Positions 1-5,100 of a stretch of 5,100 bases of DNA are shown one piece after another (within the stretch, counting starts at the first letter, position 1; the number at the start of each line of letters is the position of its first letter). The DNA comes from a bacterium (GTDB taxonomy: Bacteria; Verrucomicrobiota; Verrucomicrobiia; Methylacidiphilales; Verrucolacustridaceae). The notes beneath the pieces were generated by a model. It saw only the letters and a list, made by a program, of their open reading frames with translations. It searched no databases and was not told the DNA's origin. The position numbers were made by a program, and so were the translations under genes. The stretch lies in assembly GCA_009921985.1 (NCBI GenBank), contig RFWS01000082.1, positions 1-5,100 on the forward strand, given 5' to 3'.

Positions 1-1741
1 CTTTGCGATCCCCAACGCACTGGGCCTGATGATGTTTGGAGGTCTGACCCAGCTGATCGCCCGACGGGCAGGGAATGGTCCCGATGCGCTGGGCTCCTTT
101 TTTGCCAACTGGTTGCGTCCTTACCGGCTTGTCTTCTTCCTTTACCAGATTTTGGCAATCACGCTGACTATTTTTGCATTGGTCCGGTATGGCTGGCAGC
201 CGTTGGGGTTACAGCCCTCGGGTCTTTATCTCCTTCTCACGATCCTGGTGGTTCTGGCGGCAGCCACCCTGTTTGGGGAGGAGTTCGACATCCGGCGGAT
301 CAAATTCAGCCACGGCGTGTTGGGGTTGATTGCGCTCGGGGCCGCGGCGCTGCTCTTTTTCCAACTGCCTTCGATCGGAAGCGGAAAGCCGATGATGACG
401 GGAGCCAATCCTTTCATGGGGCTGAATTTTTGGGGCTACGCGATTCCCATCTGCGTGGGGCTTACGCTGGGGCCCTGGTTGGATCTCCAGCAGTGGCAGC
501 GGGCAATCCAGATCCAGCGGGAAGGAAGTTCTCCCCTGGCAAGCTACCTGGTCGGGGGCTTCCTTTTTTTTCTCCTACTTTTGGCTCACGGAGGTTTGGC
601 GTTGTGGGTGGCCGGGCAGTTGGGCACCGCACCGATGCATCAGGGGATTGACGGGTTAGCCTACGGACAAGACGGGGTGACCCGTTTTCTTTGGGGCGTA
701 GCCTCCCTGCATCCTTGGGCTTTTGGGGCCTATGTGGTGGTCCTTTTCATCATGACTCTCACCACGCTGGACAGCGGTTATATCGCGCTCCGCTGGTATT
801 TGAGCAAGTCAGGCGGGGCGGGACGACCATTTCCGTTGAGTCTTTTGCCGGAAGGGTTGTTGGCCTCTCCCGTGCCCGCGTTCGTCTTTGCCGGACTGTT
901 CACCTTGGCCGCGGTGTATCTGCGTCTGGAGCTGGAATATTTCATGATCTTTTACGCCACCTTTTTCGTGGGGTATGCCGCCTTGGCGTTGGTGCGGGTG
1001 TTTCATACCGGGCAGGGCAACGCCCTGCCGCAAGTGAAGATGTTCTGTGTCGGAAGCGTCGCGGTGGTGATTTTCGCCTACGGCTACTTTCTCTCCAATC
1101 CTTGGGGCATGATCGTCGGCTCGGTTCTGCCCGTGGGCTATGTTGGTTGGATGCTGCTCAAGCCGGGAGCCTCGCATGAGTTCGTGAGGGGCGTGGAAGA
1201 GTTGGAGGGAACGGCTGGCGGGCCGAGCGGGGAATTGGTGATGCCATCCGAAAAAGAAGAAGTTGTTGCGCCAGGGCGGGTGGTGCCTTTTCCCCAGGCA
1301 GAAGGCGGGCCGGTGCCCGACCTGTTCGGTCATTTTGAAGGCAAATGGTTTGTCCACACCTTCGTCGCCACCTACGCCGACACGAACTCCGTGGGAAACG
1401 TTTACTTCGGCATGTACGCCATGTGGGTGGGCAAAACGCGGGAACTTTTCTTCAACCACTGCCTGCCGAAGTTCAACCTCAAGACGACCCCGTACTACAT
1501 CCTCACGCGCTCGTTTGAGCACAAGTTCATGCGGGAAACGAGGGAGTTTGAGCGGGTGAGCGTGAAAATTCGGGTGGGGGAGTACAACCGCAAGTTTGTT
1601 ACCTTGGAGCACGCCATCTTCGATTCCGCCGGAAACCAACTGGGCAAGGGCAAACAGCAGCTGATTTTTGTTTCCTCCAGCGACTACAAGCTCCTCGATA
1701 TTCCGGACGAGGTCTACGAGGCGTTTGTCGCCTACGCCTGA
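1..1741 (+). CDS. SSS-like membrane transporter fused to C-terminal hotdog thioesterase (5' partial)
   Basis: The frame is open from base 2 to the TGA at 1739-1741. The residues before the first in-window ATG (29) read FAIPNALGL and continue a membrane helix, so the gene starts upstream and ATG 29 is probably internal. Numbering from that ATG, residues ~33-377 hold about ten hydrophobic segments. LDLQQWQRA (151-159) and TTLDSG (245-250) resemble the conserved 'xQWQRA' and 'STADS' motifs of sodium:solute symporters. A Gly/Pro/Glu-rich linker (~386-434) leads to a soluble domain (~438-570) with DTNSVGNVYF at 451-460 and RELFF at 471-475. This closely resembles CalE7/DynE7-type 4HBT hotdog thioesterases of enediyne polyketide clusters, including its length of ~130 residues. 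Inference: a membrane-anchored thioesterase acting on acyl-CoA or acyl-carrier-protein substrates at the cytoplasmic face. Transport activity and substrate are unknown. The N-terminal family is less certain than the C-terminal one. Confidence 0.8.
   Translation, partial: FAIPNALGLMMFGGLTQLIARRAGNGPDALGSFFANWLRPYRLVFFLYQILAITLTIFALVRYGWQPLGLQPSGLYLLLTILVVLAAATLFGEEFDIRRIKFSHGVLGLIALGAAALLFFQLPSIGSGKPMMTGANPFMGLNFWGYAIPICVGLTLGPWLDLQQWQRAIQIQREGSSPLASYLVGGFLFFLLLLAHGGLALWVAGQLGTAPMHQGIDGLAYGQDGVTRFLWGVASLHPWAFGAYVVVLFIMTLTTLDSGYIALRWYLSKSGGAGRPFPLSLLPEGLLASPVPAFVFAGLFTLAAVYLRLELEYFMIFYATFFVGYAALALVRVFHTGQGNALPQVKMFCVGSVAVVIFAYGYFLSNPWGMIVGSVLPVGYVGWMLLKPGASHEFVRGVEELEGTAGGPSGELVMPSEKEEVVAPGRVVPFPQAEGGPVPDLFGHFEGKWFVHTFVATYADTNSVGNVYFGMYAMWVGKTRELFFNHCLPKFNLKTTPYYILTRSFEHKFMRETREFERVSVKIRVGEYNRKFVTLEHAIFDSAGNQLGKGKQQLIFVSSSDYKLLDIPDEVYEAFVAYA
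1337..1738 (+). other. C-terminal hotdog (4HBT) thioesterase domain of the fusion protein
   Basis: This domain spans about residues 437-570, numbered from ATG 29. The segment DTNSVGNVYF, an aromatic/Trp region (YAMW) and RELFF follow the order and spacing of the N-terminal half of CalE7/DynE7 thioesterases. The rest (YYILTRSFEHKF, VSVKIRVGEY, GKGKQQLIF) fits the remaining beta-strands of a single hotdog subunit. Asn453 and Arg471 are 18 residues apart. As I recall, CalE7 uses an Asn and an Arg with that separation (Asn19, Arg37) instead of the usual acidic catalytic residue. Confidence 0.75.
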
Positions 1742-1742
1742 A

Positions 1743-3053
1743 TCAGCGGACCAACTCCCGCGCCCGGGCCAAGGCCGCCTCCCGGTCCAGTAATTTCCCC
1801 TCCAACTGCTCATCCATCAGTTGGTGGAGCAGTTTCCCCATGGAGGGTCCCGGCCTCATGCCGAGGGTTTCCAAATCGTGGCCGGTGACCCACGGCTTGG
1901 GTTTAATCTCCTCTTTGGAAAACTCCGCCTGCTTCGCCAGGAGAAAACGGTGAATGTCCAGTTCCCCATGGCTGGCGGTGCAGTCGACCCGATGGAGCTC
2001 CAGTTCTTCGGAAAAAGTGGGGCGGGCGAGAAGCCGCTTCAGTGTGCTGACCCGCATCTGGGGTGCGTCCTTGAAGGCCATATGGTTGGCGATGCAGGCA
2101 ACCACCGCCTCGATCTGTTCATTGGAAAAACGGAGACGCCGCAGGATTTCCTCGGCCATGCGGGCCCCAACGCCTTCGTGACCAAAGAAACGGATCCGTC
2201 CGGAAGGCTCCGTGCGGGAGGTGCGAGGCTTCCCCACATCATGCAGCAGGGCGGAAAGGGCGAGCACGGGGGATGGATGTTTCAGGTGGGTTAACAGCAA
2301 CCGGGTGTGGGTCCAGACATCCCCCTCGGGATGGTGTTCCGGCGATTGGGCGCAGCCGCGCATTTCCAGAAGCTCCGGGAGCCAGATTGCGACCAAGCCC
2401 GAGTCATGGAGAAGGTCGAGCCCTCGGGCGGGATCGGGGCTCGTGAAAATTTTGACCAGTTCGTCCCGGACACGTTCCGGGGCAAGATTTTTGGATTCCG
2501 GAGCGAGGCGAACCAGCGCCTCCCAGGTTCCGGGCTCGATGGCAAAACCGAGTTGAACGGCGAAACGAATCGCGCGGAAGAGGCGAAGCCGGTCTTCCTG
2601 AAAGCGCGCGGCGGGATCGCCGATGGCCCGGATGATCTTGGCATCCAGATCGTTGCGACCCCGGACGAAATCGAGGACCTGGTTCCGAAGCGGATGGAAA
2701 AACATGCCGTTGACGGTGAAGTCGCGTCGTTTGGCATCTTCCTCGGCCGTGGTGAAGGTGACGGAAGAGGGGCGTCGGCCGTCCAGATAGGGTCCATCGA
2801 CGCGGAAGGTGGCGATTTCAAAAATGTGGTCACCTTGCCTGAGTCGGATCACTCCGAAGGCCTTTCCCTGGGGATCGGAGGCCTTGGGGAAGATGGTTTG
2901 GACCTGGTCAGGTGTGGCGGAGGTGGCGATGTCCACATCTGGATAAGGGCGGCCAAGAAGGGCGTCGCGGACACAGCCGCCGGCATAGACAGCTTGATGA
3001 CCGGCTTCGGTCAGACGGAGGACAATGGCTTCGGCCTCAGGGTGGCGGATCAT
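1743..3053 (-). CDS. cca: CCA tRNA nucleotidyltransferase (class II, with HD domain)
   Basis: The enzyme adds or repairs the 3'-terminal CCA of tRNAs from CTP and ATP in the cytoplasm. All class II nucleotidyltransferase motifs are visible in the 436 residues. GGCVRDALLG (25-34) is followed by the catalytic DVD (Asp39, Asp41). RRDFTVNGMF is at 109-118 and EDRLRLFRAIRF at 153-164; the EDxxR there (Asp154, Arg157) is the nucleotide-base recognition motif. A C-terminal HD domain has LLHDVGKP (269-276, His271-Asp272), GHE (291-293) and ANH (322-324). Length is normal for bacterial CCA enzymes. The ATG at 3053 overlaps the stop of the upstream membrane-protein gene as ATGA. No Shine-Dalgarno sequence precedes it, so it probably depends on coupled translation. 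Poly(A) polymerase or a CC- or A-only-adding enzyme belongs to the same superfamily. The region around 66-85 (FGVIRL..FEIATFR) looks like CCA enzymes rather than poly(A) polymerase I, but A-only or CC-only specificity cannot be excluded by eye. Confidence 0.93.
   Translation of the reverse strand: MIRHPEAEAIVLRLTEAGHQAVYAGGCVRDALLGRPYPDVDIATSATPDQVQTIFPKASDPQGKAFGVIRLRQGDHIFEIATFRVDGPYLDGRRPSSVTFTTAEEDAKRRDFTVNGMFFHPLRNQVLDFVRGRNDLDAKIIRAIGDPAARFQEDRLRLFRAIRFAVQLGFAIEPGTWEALVRLAPESKNLAPERVRDELVKIFTSPDPARGLDLLHDSGLVAIWLPELLEMRGCAQSPEHHPEGDVWTHTRLLLTHLKHPSPVLALSALLHDVGKPRTSRTEPSGRIRFFGHEGVGARMAEEILRRLRFSNEQIEAVVACIANHMAFKDAPQMRVSTLKRLLARPTFSEELELHRVDCTASHGELDIHRFLLAKQAEFSKEEIKPKPWVTGHDLETLGMRPGPSMGKLLHQLMDEQLEGKLLDREAALARARELVR
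3050..3053 (-). promoter_or_regulatory. ATGA stop/start overlap coupling flippase-like gene to cca
   Basis: On the minus strand the four bases read ATGA: the ATG starts cca and the TGA ends the flippase-like gene. The 17 bases upstream of the ATG hold no Shine-Dalgarno sequence, so cca is probably translated by ribosomes that terminate on the preceding gene. Confidence 0.7.
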
Positions 3054-4036
3054 TTTATGGCCGGGGATTTAAGAGTGAGGTAAGCCAGACCGCCGAACAG
3101 GCTCCAAAAAAGCCCCAGCCCGTAAATCATCAGGGAGTAGGCGATCGCAGATTCGGCATCCTGACTAATGTCCAGATGGGCAAAGAGGAAGACCATGACG
3201 CCCTCACGAACCCCATGCCCGCTGACACTGATGGGGAGGGCGGCGGCAGAGAAGACAAGGAGGAGGACCAGGCCGGCCAGAGCGTAGTCGATAGGCAGGC
3301 CGAGGGAGCGGGCAAGGAAGGTGGCTGCCGCGAAACTGAAAAGGTGGACGGCGATGGCGACCAGCACCGCGCCCACGGTGGTCCAACCGCCGTGCATCGT
3401 GTCGCGCAGGGCATGAAGAAGATCAAGGATCACATGGCGGCCCGGAAGTTTGGCGGGCAGGGGTAAGTTGGGAAGAAGGCCGGGAACGACAAAGCCGAGA
3501 ATAAGGAGGACGGCACCGGCGGGACCGAGCCAAGGGATCGCTTTCGCCACAGAAGCGAAGGCGGGATCTTGAGCCAAGCGTGAGGCGGTGGCGGGAAGAA
3601 GAACCAGGGTGAGCCCAAACAGGACGGCCACACCAAAGACGCGGTCGAGGAGAATGGCAAGGGCGGAACGAGCCTTGCGATCAGGAAACCAGCGGACGAG
3701 ATAATAGAGCCGGACGGCATCCCCGCCGGTGGAGCCGATCAAAAATAAATTAAAGAAAAAACCGGCCAAAGTAAGCTGCAAGGTGCGTGGAAGGGGAAGA
3801 TGGATCTTCTGCAATCGCAGCAGGAACCAAAAGCGGGCACCGCAGAGAAGAATGGAAACCAGGGTCAACAGAATGGCGCCCAGCAACCATCCGGGTTGGG
3901 CGGAAAGAAAGCGTGCCCCCAACTGGGGCCAGTTCACCTTTCCGGCGAGGAAGCCGAGGATCCCGGCGGTGACGCCGATCCGGATCCAGAGACCCAGGCG
4001 GCTCAAGGGCGTGGGGGCAGGTTCTTTTTCCACCAT
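3050..4036 (-). CDS. flippase-like / lysylphosphatidylglycerol synthase transmembrane-region protein
   Basis: A 328-residue polytopic membrane protein with about eight hydrophobic segments (roughly 16-32, 50-73, 88-102, 126-148, 168-188, 218-243, 250-272, 297-323). Family motifs are FFFNLFLIGSTGGDAVRLYY (93-112), which corresponds to the 'FxxNxxP/GxxGGDxxR' signature, DRVFG (131-135), and SVSGHGVREG (270-279) before the last helices. These place it in the LPG_synthase_TM family (PF03706, UPF0104), the membrane part of MprF. The cytoplasmic aminoacyl-transferase domain of full MprF is absent. Such stand-alone proteins are thought to move lipids or lipid-linked sugars across the inner membrane; the substrate here is unknown. 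The chosen ATG at 4036 lies inside the upstream isomerase-like gene (34-base overlap) and has no good Shine-Dalgarno sequence. GTG at 4033 or TTG at 4006, which would overlap the upstream stop as TTGA, are alternatives. The downstream end overlaps cca by 4 bases. Confidence 0.87.
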   Translation of the reverse strand: MVEKEPAPTPLSRLGLWIRIGVTAGILGFLAGKVNWPQLGARFLSAQPGWLLGAILLTLVSILLCGARFWFLLRLQKIHLPLPRTLQLTLAGFFFNLFLIGSTGGDAVRLYYLVRWFPDRKARSALAILLDRVFGVAVLFGLTLVLLPATASRLAQDPAFASVAKAIPWLGPAGAVLLILGFVVPGLLPNLPLPAKLPGRHVILDLLHALRDTMHGGWTTVGAVLVAIAVHLFSFAAATFLARSLGLPIDYALAGLVLLLVFSAAALPISVSGHGVREGVMVFLFAHLDISQDAESAIAYSLMIYGLGLFWSLFGGLAYLTLKSPAIK

Positions 4037-4929
4037 GCGAGACTGGCACGGACGTCCTCGGCGGACACATCCGGAGATAGTTCCAGGGAGACATGCGCTT
4101 CGCGGGGCAGGAGGGGAACCAGGCGGGAGAAAGGAATGGATCCCCGCCCGGGGGGAAGGTGATCCCCTAGGTCCGGATGATAATCGTGCAAATGGACTCC
4201 GATCAGTCGCGAGGAAAGCCGTCGCAGATGCTGTTCGTGGTCAATCCACCCAAGCCAGGCTTTGGCGGCCGCATGGCCAAAGTCGTGCCAATACCCGAAT
4301 GTGGGTGCGGGCAGGTTGGTGAAAATGCGTTCCCAAAAATCGTCGGGAGGAATCTCCCGCACGTCCTCCCGGCATTCCAAGCCCAGCCGGATTCCCAACG
4401 CGGCGGCTTTTTCGCCCAGACGAAGAAGAATTTCCTCCACCCTTGGCCAGGCCTCGGCAAAGGCCTTTTCCATGACCCGGATGGTCGTGATTTTTTCCCG
4501 GACAAACTCTCGGCTGCCTAACCCCCCGGCCCAGGCAAGGGCCTCCATTTTTTTTTCCCGACGGCGGGGGCCTGCCGAGCCAATGTGGAGCACCACAAGT
4601 TTGGCTCCCACGGACGCGGCCGCTTCCAGGGTTGCCAGCGAGTGTCGTTCCGCCAGGCGGCGGGCCGAGGGCCGTGGATCGGAGAATTCGTAGGCATTGG
4701 GATGCGGTCGGAGAATTTCCACCGGCACAGGGCAGAAGTTATGGAGAACGGCAATGCGGGGTGCGTTGGACTTGCGGGATTCCGCCAAGATGCCTGGCCA
4801 GAGACTGTAACGGGTGTTATGGCTTAGCTCCACCGTGGAAAAACCAAGTTCGCCTGCTTCCCGGAGCAGCGAGGCGCCGTCCGTCACCCGATCGGCGTGC
4901 CAGCAGGTGGAAAGGGCGAGTTCTTTCAC
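4003..4929 (-). CDS. sugar phosphate isomerase/epimerase-like TIM-barrel protein
   Basis: A xylose-isomerase-like TIM-barrel protein (AP endonuclease 2 family, PF01261) of 308 residues. I chose GTG at 4929 because the product then begins MKELALSTCWHADR, like relatives recalled from Opitutae-type bacteria, and GAGGA sits 10 bases upstream. GTG at 4962 would add 11 acidic, unconserved-looking residues. Numbered from 4929, motifs fall at barrel strand ends: LHNFCP (62-67), VVLHIGS (112-118), LGLECRED (182-189), WHDFGHA (214-220), GVHLHDYHPD (244-253), GDHLPPGRGSI (255-265) and SLELS (281-285). Glu185, Asp216, His246 or His248, and Glu283 are the likely divalent-metal ligands of this fold, so it is probably an active metal-dependent enzyme. 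Its substrate cannot be read from the sequence. Family members include sugar isomerases, inosose dehydratases and endonuclease IV. It is the first gene of the minus-strand set and overlaps the flippase-like gene by 34 bases. Confidence 0.85.
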   Translation of the reverse strand: MKELALSTCWHADRVTDGASLLREAGELGFSTVELSHNTRYSLWPGILAESRKSNAPRIAVLHNFCPVPVEILRPHPNAYEFSDPRPSARRLAERHSLATLEAAASVGAKLVVLHIGSAGPRRREKKMEALAWAGGLGSREFVREKITTIRVMEKAFAEAWPRVEEILLRLGEKAAALGIRLGLECREDVREIPPDDFWERIFTNLPAPTFGYWHDFGHAAAKAWLGWIDHEQHLRRLSSRLIGVHLHDYHPDLGDHLPPGRGSIPFSRLVPLLPREAHVSLELSPDVSAEDVRASLAWWKKNLPPRP

Positions 4930-4939
4930 TTCCTCATCT

Positions 4940-4944
4940 TCCTC
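4940..4944 (-). promoter_or_regulatory. ribosome binding site for the isomerase-like gene
   Basis: GAGGA on the minus strand lies 10 bases before GTG 4929. A second GAGGA sits too close (one base) to the same codon. This site favours the GTG at 4929 over the GTG at 4962. Confidence 0.5.
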
Positions 4945-5043
4945 AAGCGGGCCAAAAAGCACGATGCAAAAGCAGATGGTGGAATCAGGGGTCCGACCGG
5001 TGGAGGGGAAGGCGAGCCTTGAGGTTTGAATGTTGGGGCGGAG

Positions 5044-5048
5044 GGAGG
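5044..5048 (+). promoter_or_regulatory. ribosome binding site for acylphosphatase
   Basis: GGAGG within a purine run (5040-5050) lies 12 bases before GTG 5061. The spacing is slightly long, but no better start codon lies closer in the frame that matches acylphosphatase. Confidence 0.5.
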
Positions 5049-5060
5049 GAAAATAAGAAA

Positions 5061-5100
5061 GTGATCGCCAAAAGGATCTTTTATGAGGGGCGGGTGCAGG
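5061..5100 (+). CDS. acyP: acylphosphatase, N-terminal fragment (3' cut by window edge)
   Basis: From GTG 5061 the frame reads MIAKRIFYEGRVQ and then leaves the window. This matches the N-terminus of acylphosphatases, where a basic first beta-strand leads into the signature GxVQGVxFR; the GRVQ half of it is visible at residues 10-13. The enzyme hydrolyses acyl phosphates such as 1,3-bisphosphoglycerate or carbamoyl phosphate in the cytoplasm and is normally about 90 residues. A purine-rich Shine-Dalgarno stretch (GGAGG, 5044-5048) supports the GTG start. The gene is divergent from the isomerase-like gene. Only 13 residues are visible, so the call rests on one short but distinctive motif. HypF, a hydrogenase maturation protein, also begins with an acylphosphatase domain and is the main alternative. 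Confidence 0.72.
   Translation, partial: MIAKRIFYEGRVQ

Larger units (their letters stand above)
4930..5060. other. divergent intergenic region between isomerase-like gene and acyP
   Basis: These 131 bases separate two genes that start in opposite directions, so promoters for both should lie here or just inside the genes. No convincing -35/-10 pair is visible. TTGAAT (5026-5031) with GAAAAT (5049-5054) at 17-base spacing is a weak plus-strand candidate, but it would start transcription at the GTG itself. No operator palindrome or riboswitch-like fold is apparent. Confidence 0.5.

Noticed and set aside
564..571. T8 run in the fusion gene as a slippage or frameshift site
   Set aside because: It encodes Leu/Phe codons in a membrane helix, where T-rich codons are expected, and the frame is intact on both sides with no sign of recoding.
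1719..1733. AGGCG/CGCCT inverted repeat with a five-base loop just before the fusion gene's stop
   Set aside because: The stem is only five base pairs, no T-run follows on either strand, and it lies in coding sequence, so it does not support an intrinsic terminator.
809..1813. A 334-codon open frame on the minus strand opposite the fusion gene
   Set aside because: The product is rich in His, Arg, Gly and Pro, has no recognisable motif, and lies antisense to a gene with clear domains. It is a by-product of G+C-rich codon bias.
2307..3083. A 258-codon plus-strand open frame opposite cca
   Set aside because: It is antisense to a strongly supported cca gene, has no recognisable domain, and looks like a mirror of cca codon usage.
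3729..4322. A 197-codon plus-strand frame across the flippase/isomerase junction
   Set aside because: It is Arg- and Gly-rich, lacks motifs, and runs antisense to two supported genes.
4930..4962. 11-residue N-terminal extension of the isomerase-like protein from GTG 4962
   Set aside because: The extra residues are acidic and look unlike the family start, and the GTG at 4929 has a well-placed GAGGA. The extension remains possible but less likely.
5083..5100. ATG with an AGGA six bases upstream as a possible gene start
   Set aside because: It lies out of frame inside the acylphosphatase-like N-terminus, which has the better protein match.

Overview
The window is about 58-60% G+C by eye and gene-dense. 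It holds five protein-coding genes, two of them cut by the window edges. I saw no RNA gene, insertion sequence, CRISPR array or long repeat. The neighbours (acylphosphatase, xylose-isomerase-like TIM-barrel protein, flippase-like membrane protein, CCA-adding enzyme) and the style of the TIM-barrel protein recall Verrucomicrobiota (Opitutae-like) genomes. That placement is a weak inference from memory, not a measured result.

Left part (1-1741, plus strand): the 3' part of a large gene. Its product joins a polytopic membrane domain resembling sodium:solute symporters (SSS family) to a C-terminal hotdog-fold thioesterase domain. The thioesterase domain is of the type found in enediyne polyketide clusters (CalE7/DynE7-like). 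The reading frame is open to base 2, so the true start lies outside the window. This fusion is the most unusual thing here.

Middle and right part (1743-4929, minus strand): a tightly packed set of three genes, read from right to left. They are a sugar phosphate isomerase/epimerase-like TIM-barrel protein, a flippase-like (lysylphosphatidylglycerol synthase transmembrane region, UPF0104-type) membrane protein, and CCA tRNA nucleotidyltransferase (cca). The first two overlap by 34 bases and the last two by 4 bases (ATGA), so translational coupling and a single transcript are likely. The last gene of this set ends one base from the end of the symporter/thioesterase gene, in convergent orientation.

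Right edge (5061-5100, plus strand): the first 13 codons of a divergently oriented gene whose N-terminus matches acylphosphatase. The 131 bases between it and the isomerase-like gene should hold the promoters for both directions, but no convincing -35/-10 pair stands out.

The three minus-strand genes do not form an obvious pathway. Only cca has a firmly predictable function (tRNA 3'-end maturation and repair). The shared transcription looks like housekeeping packing rather than a dedicated system. No defence, mobile or secretion system is visible.
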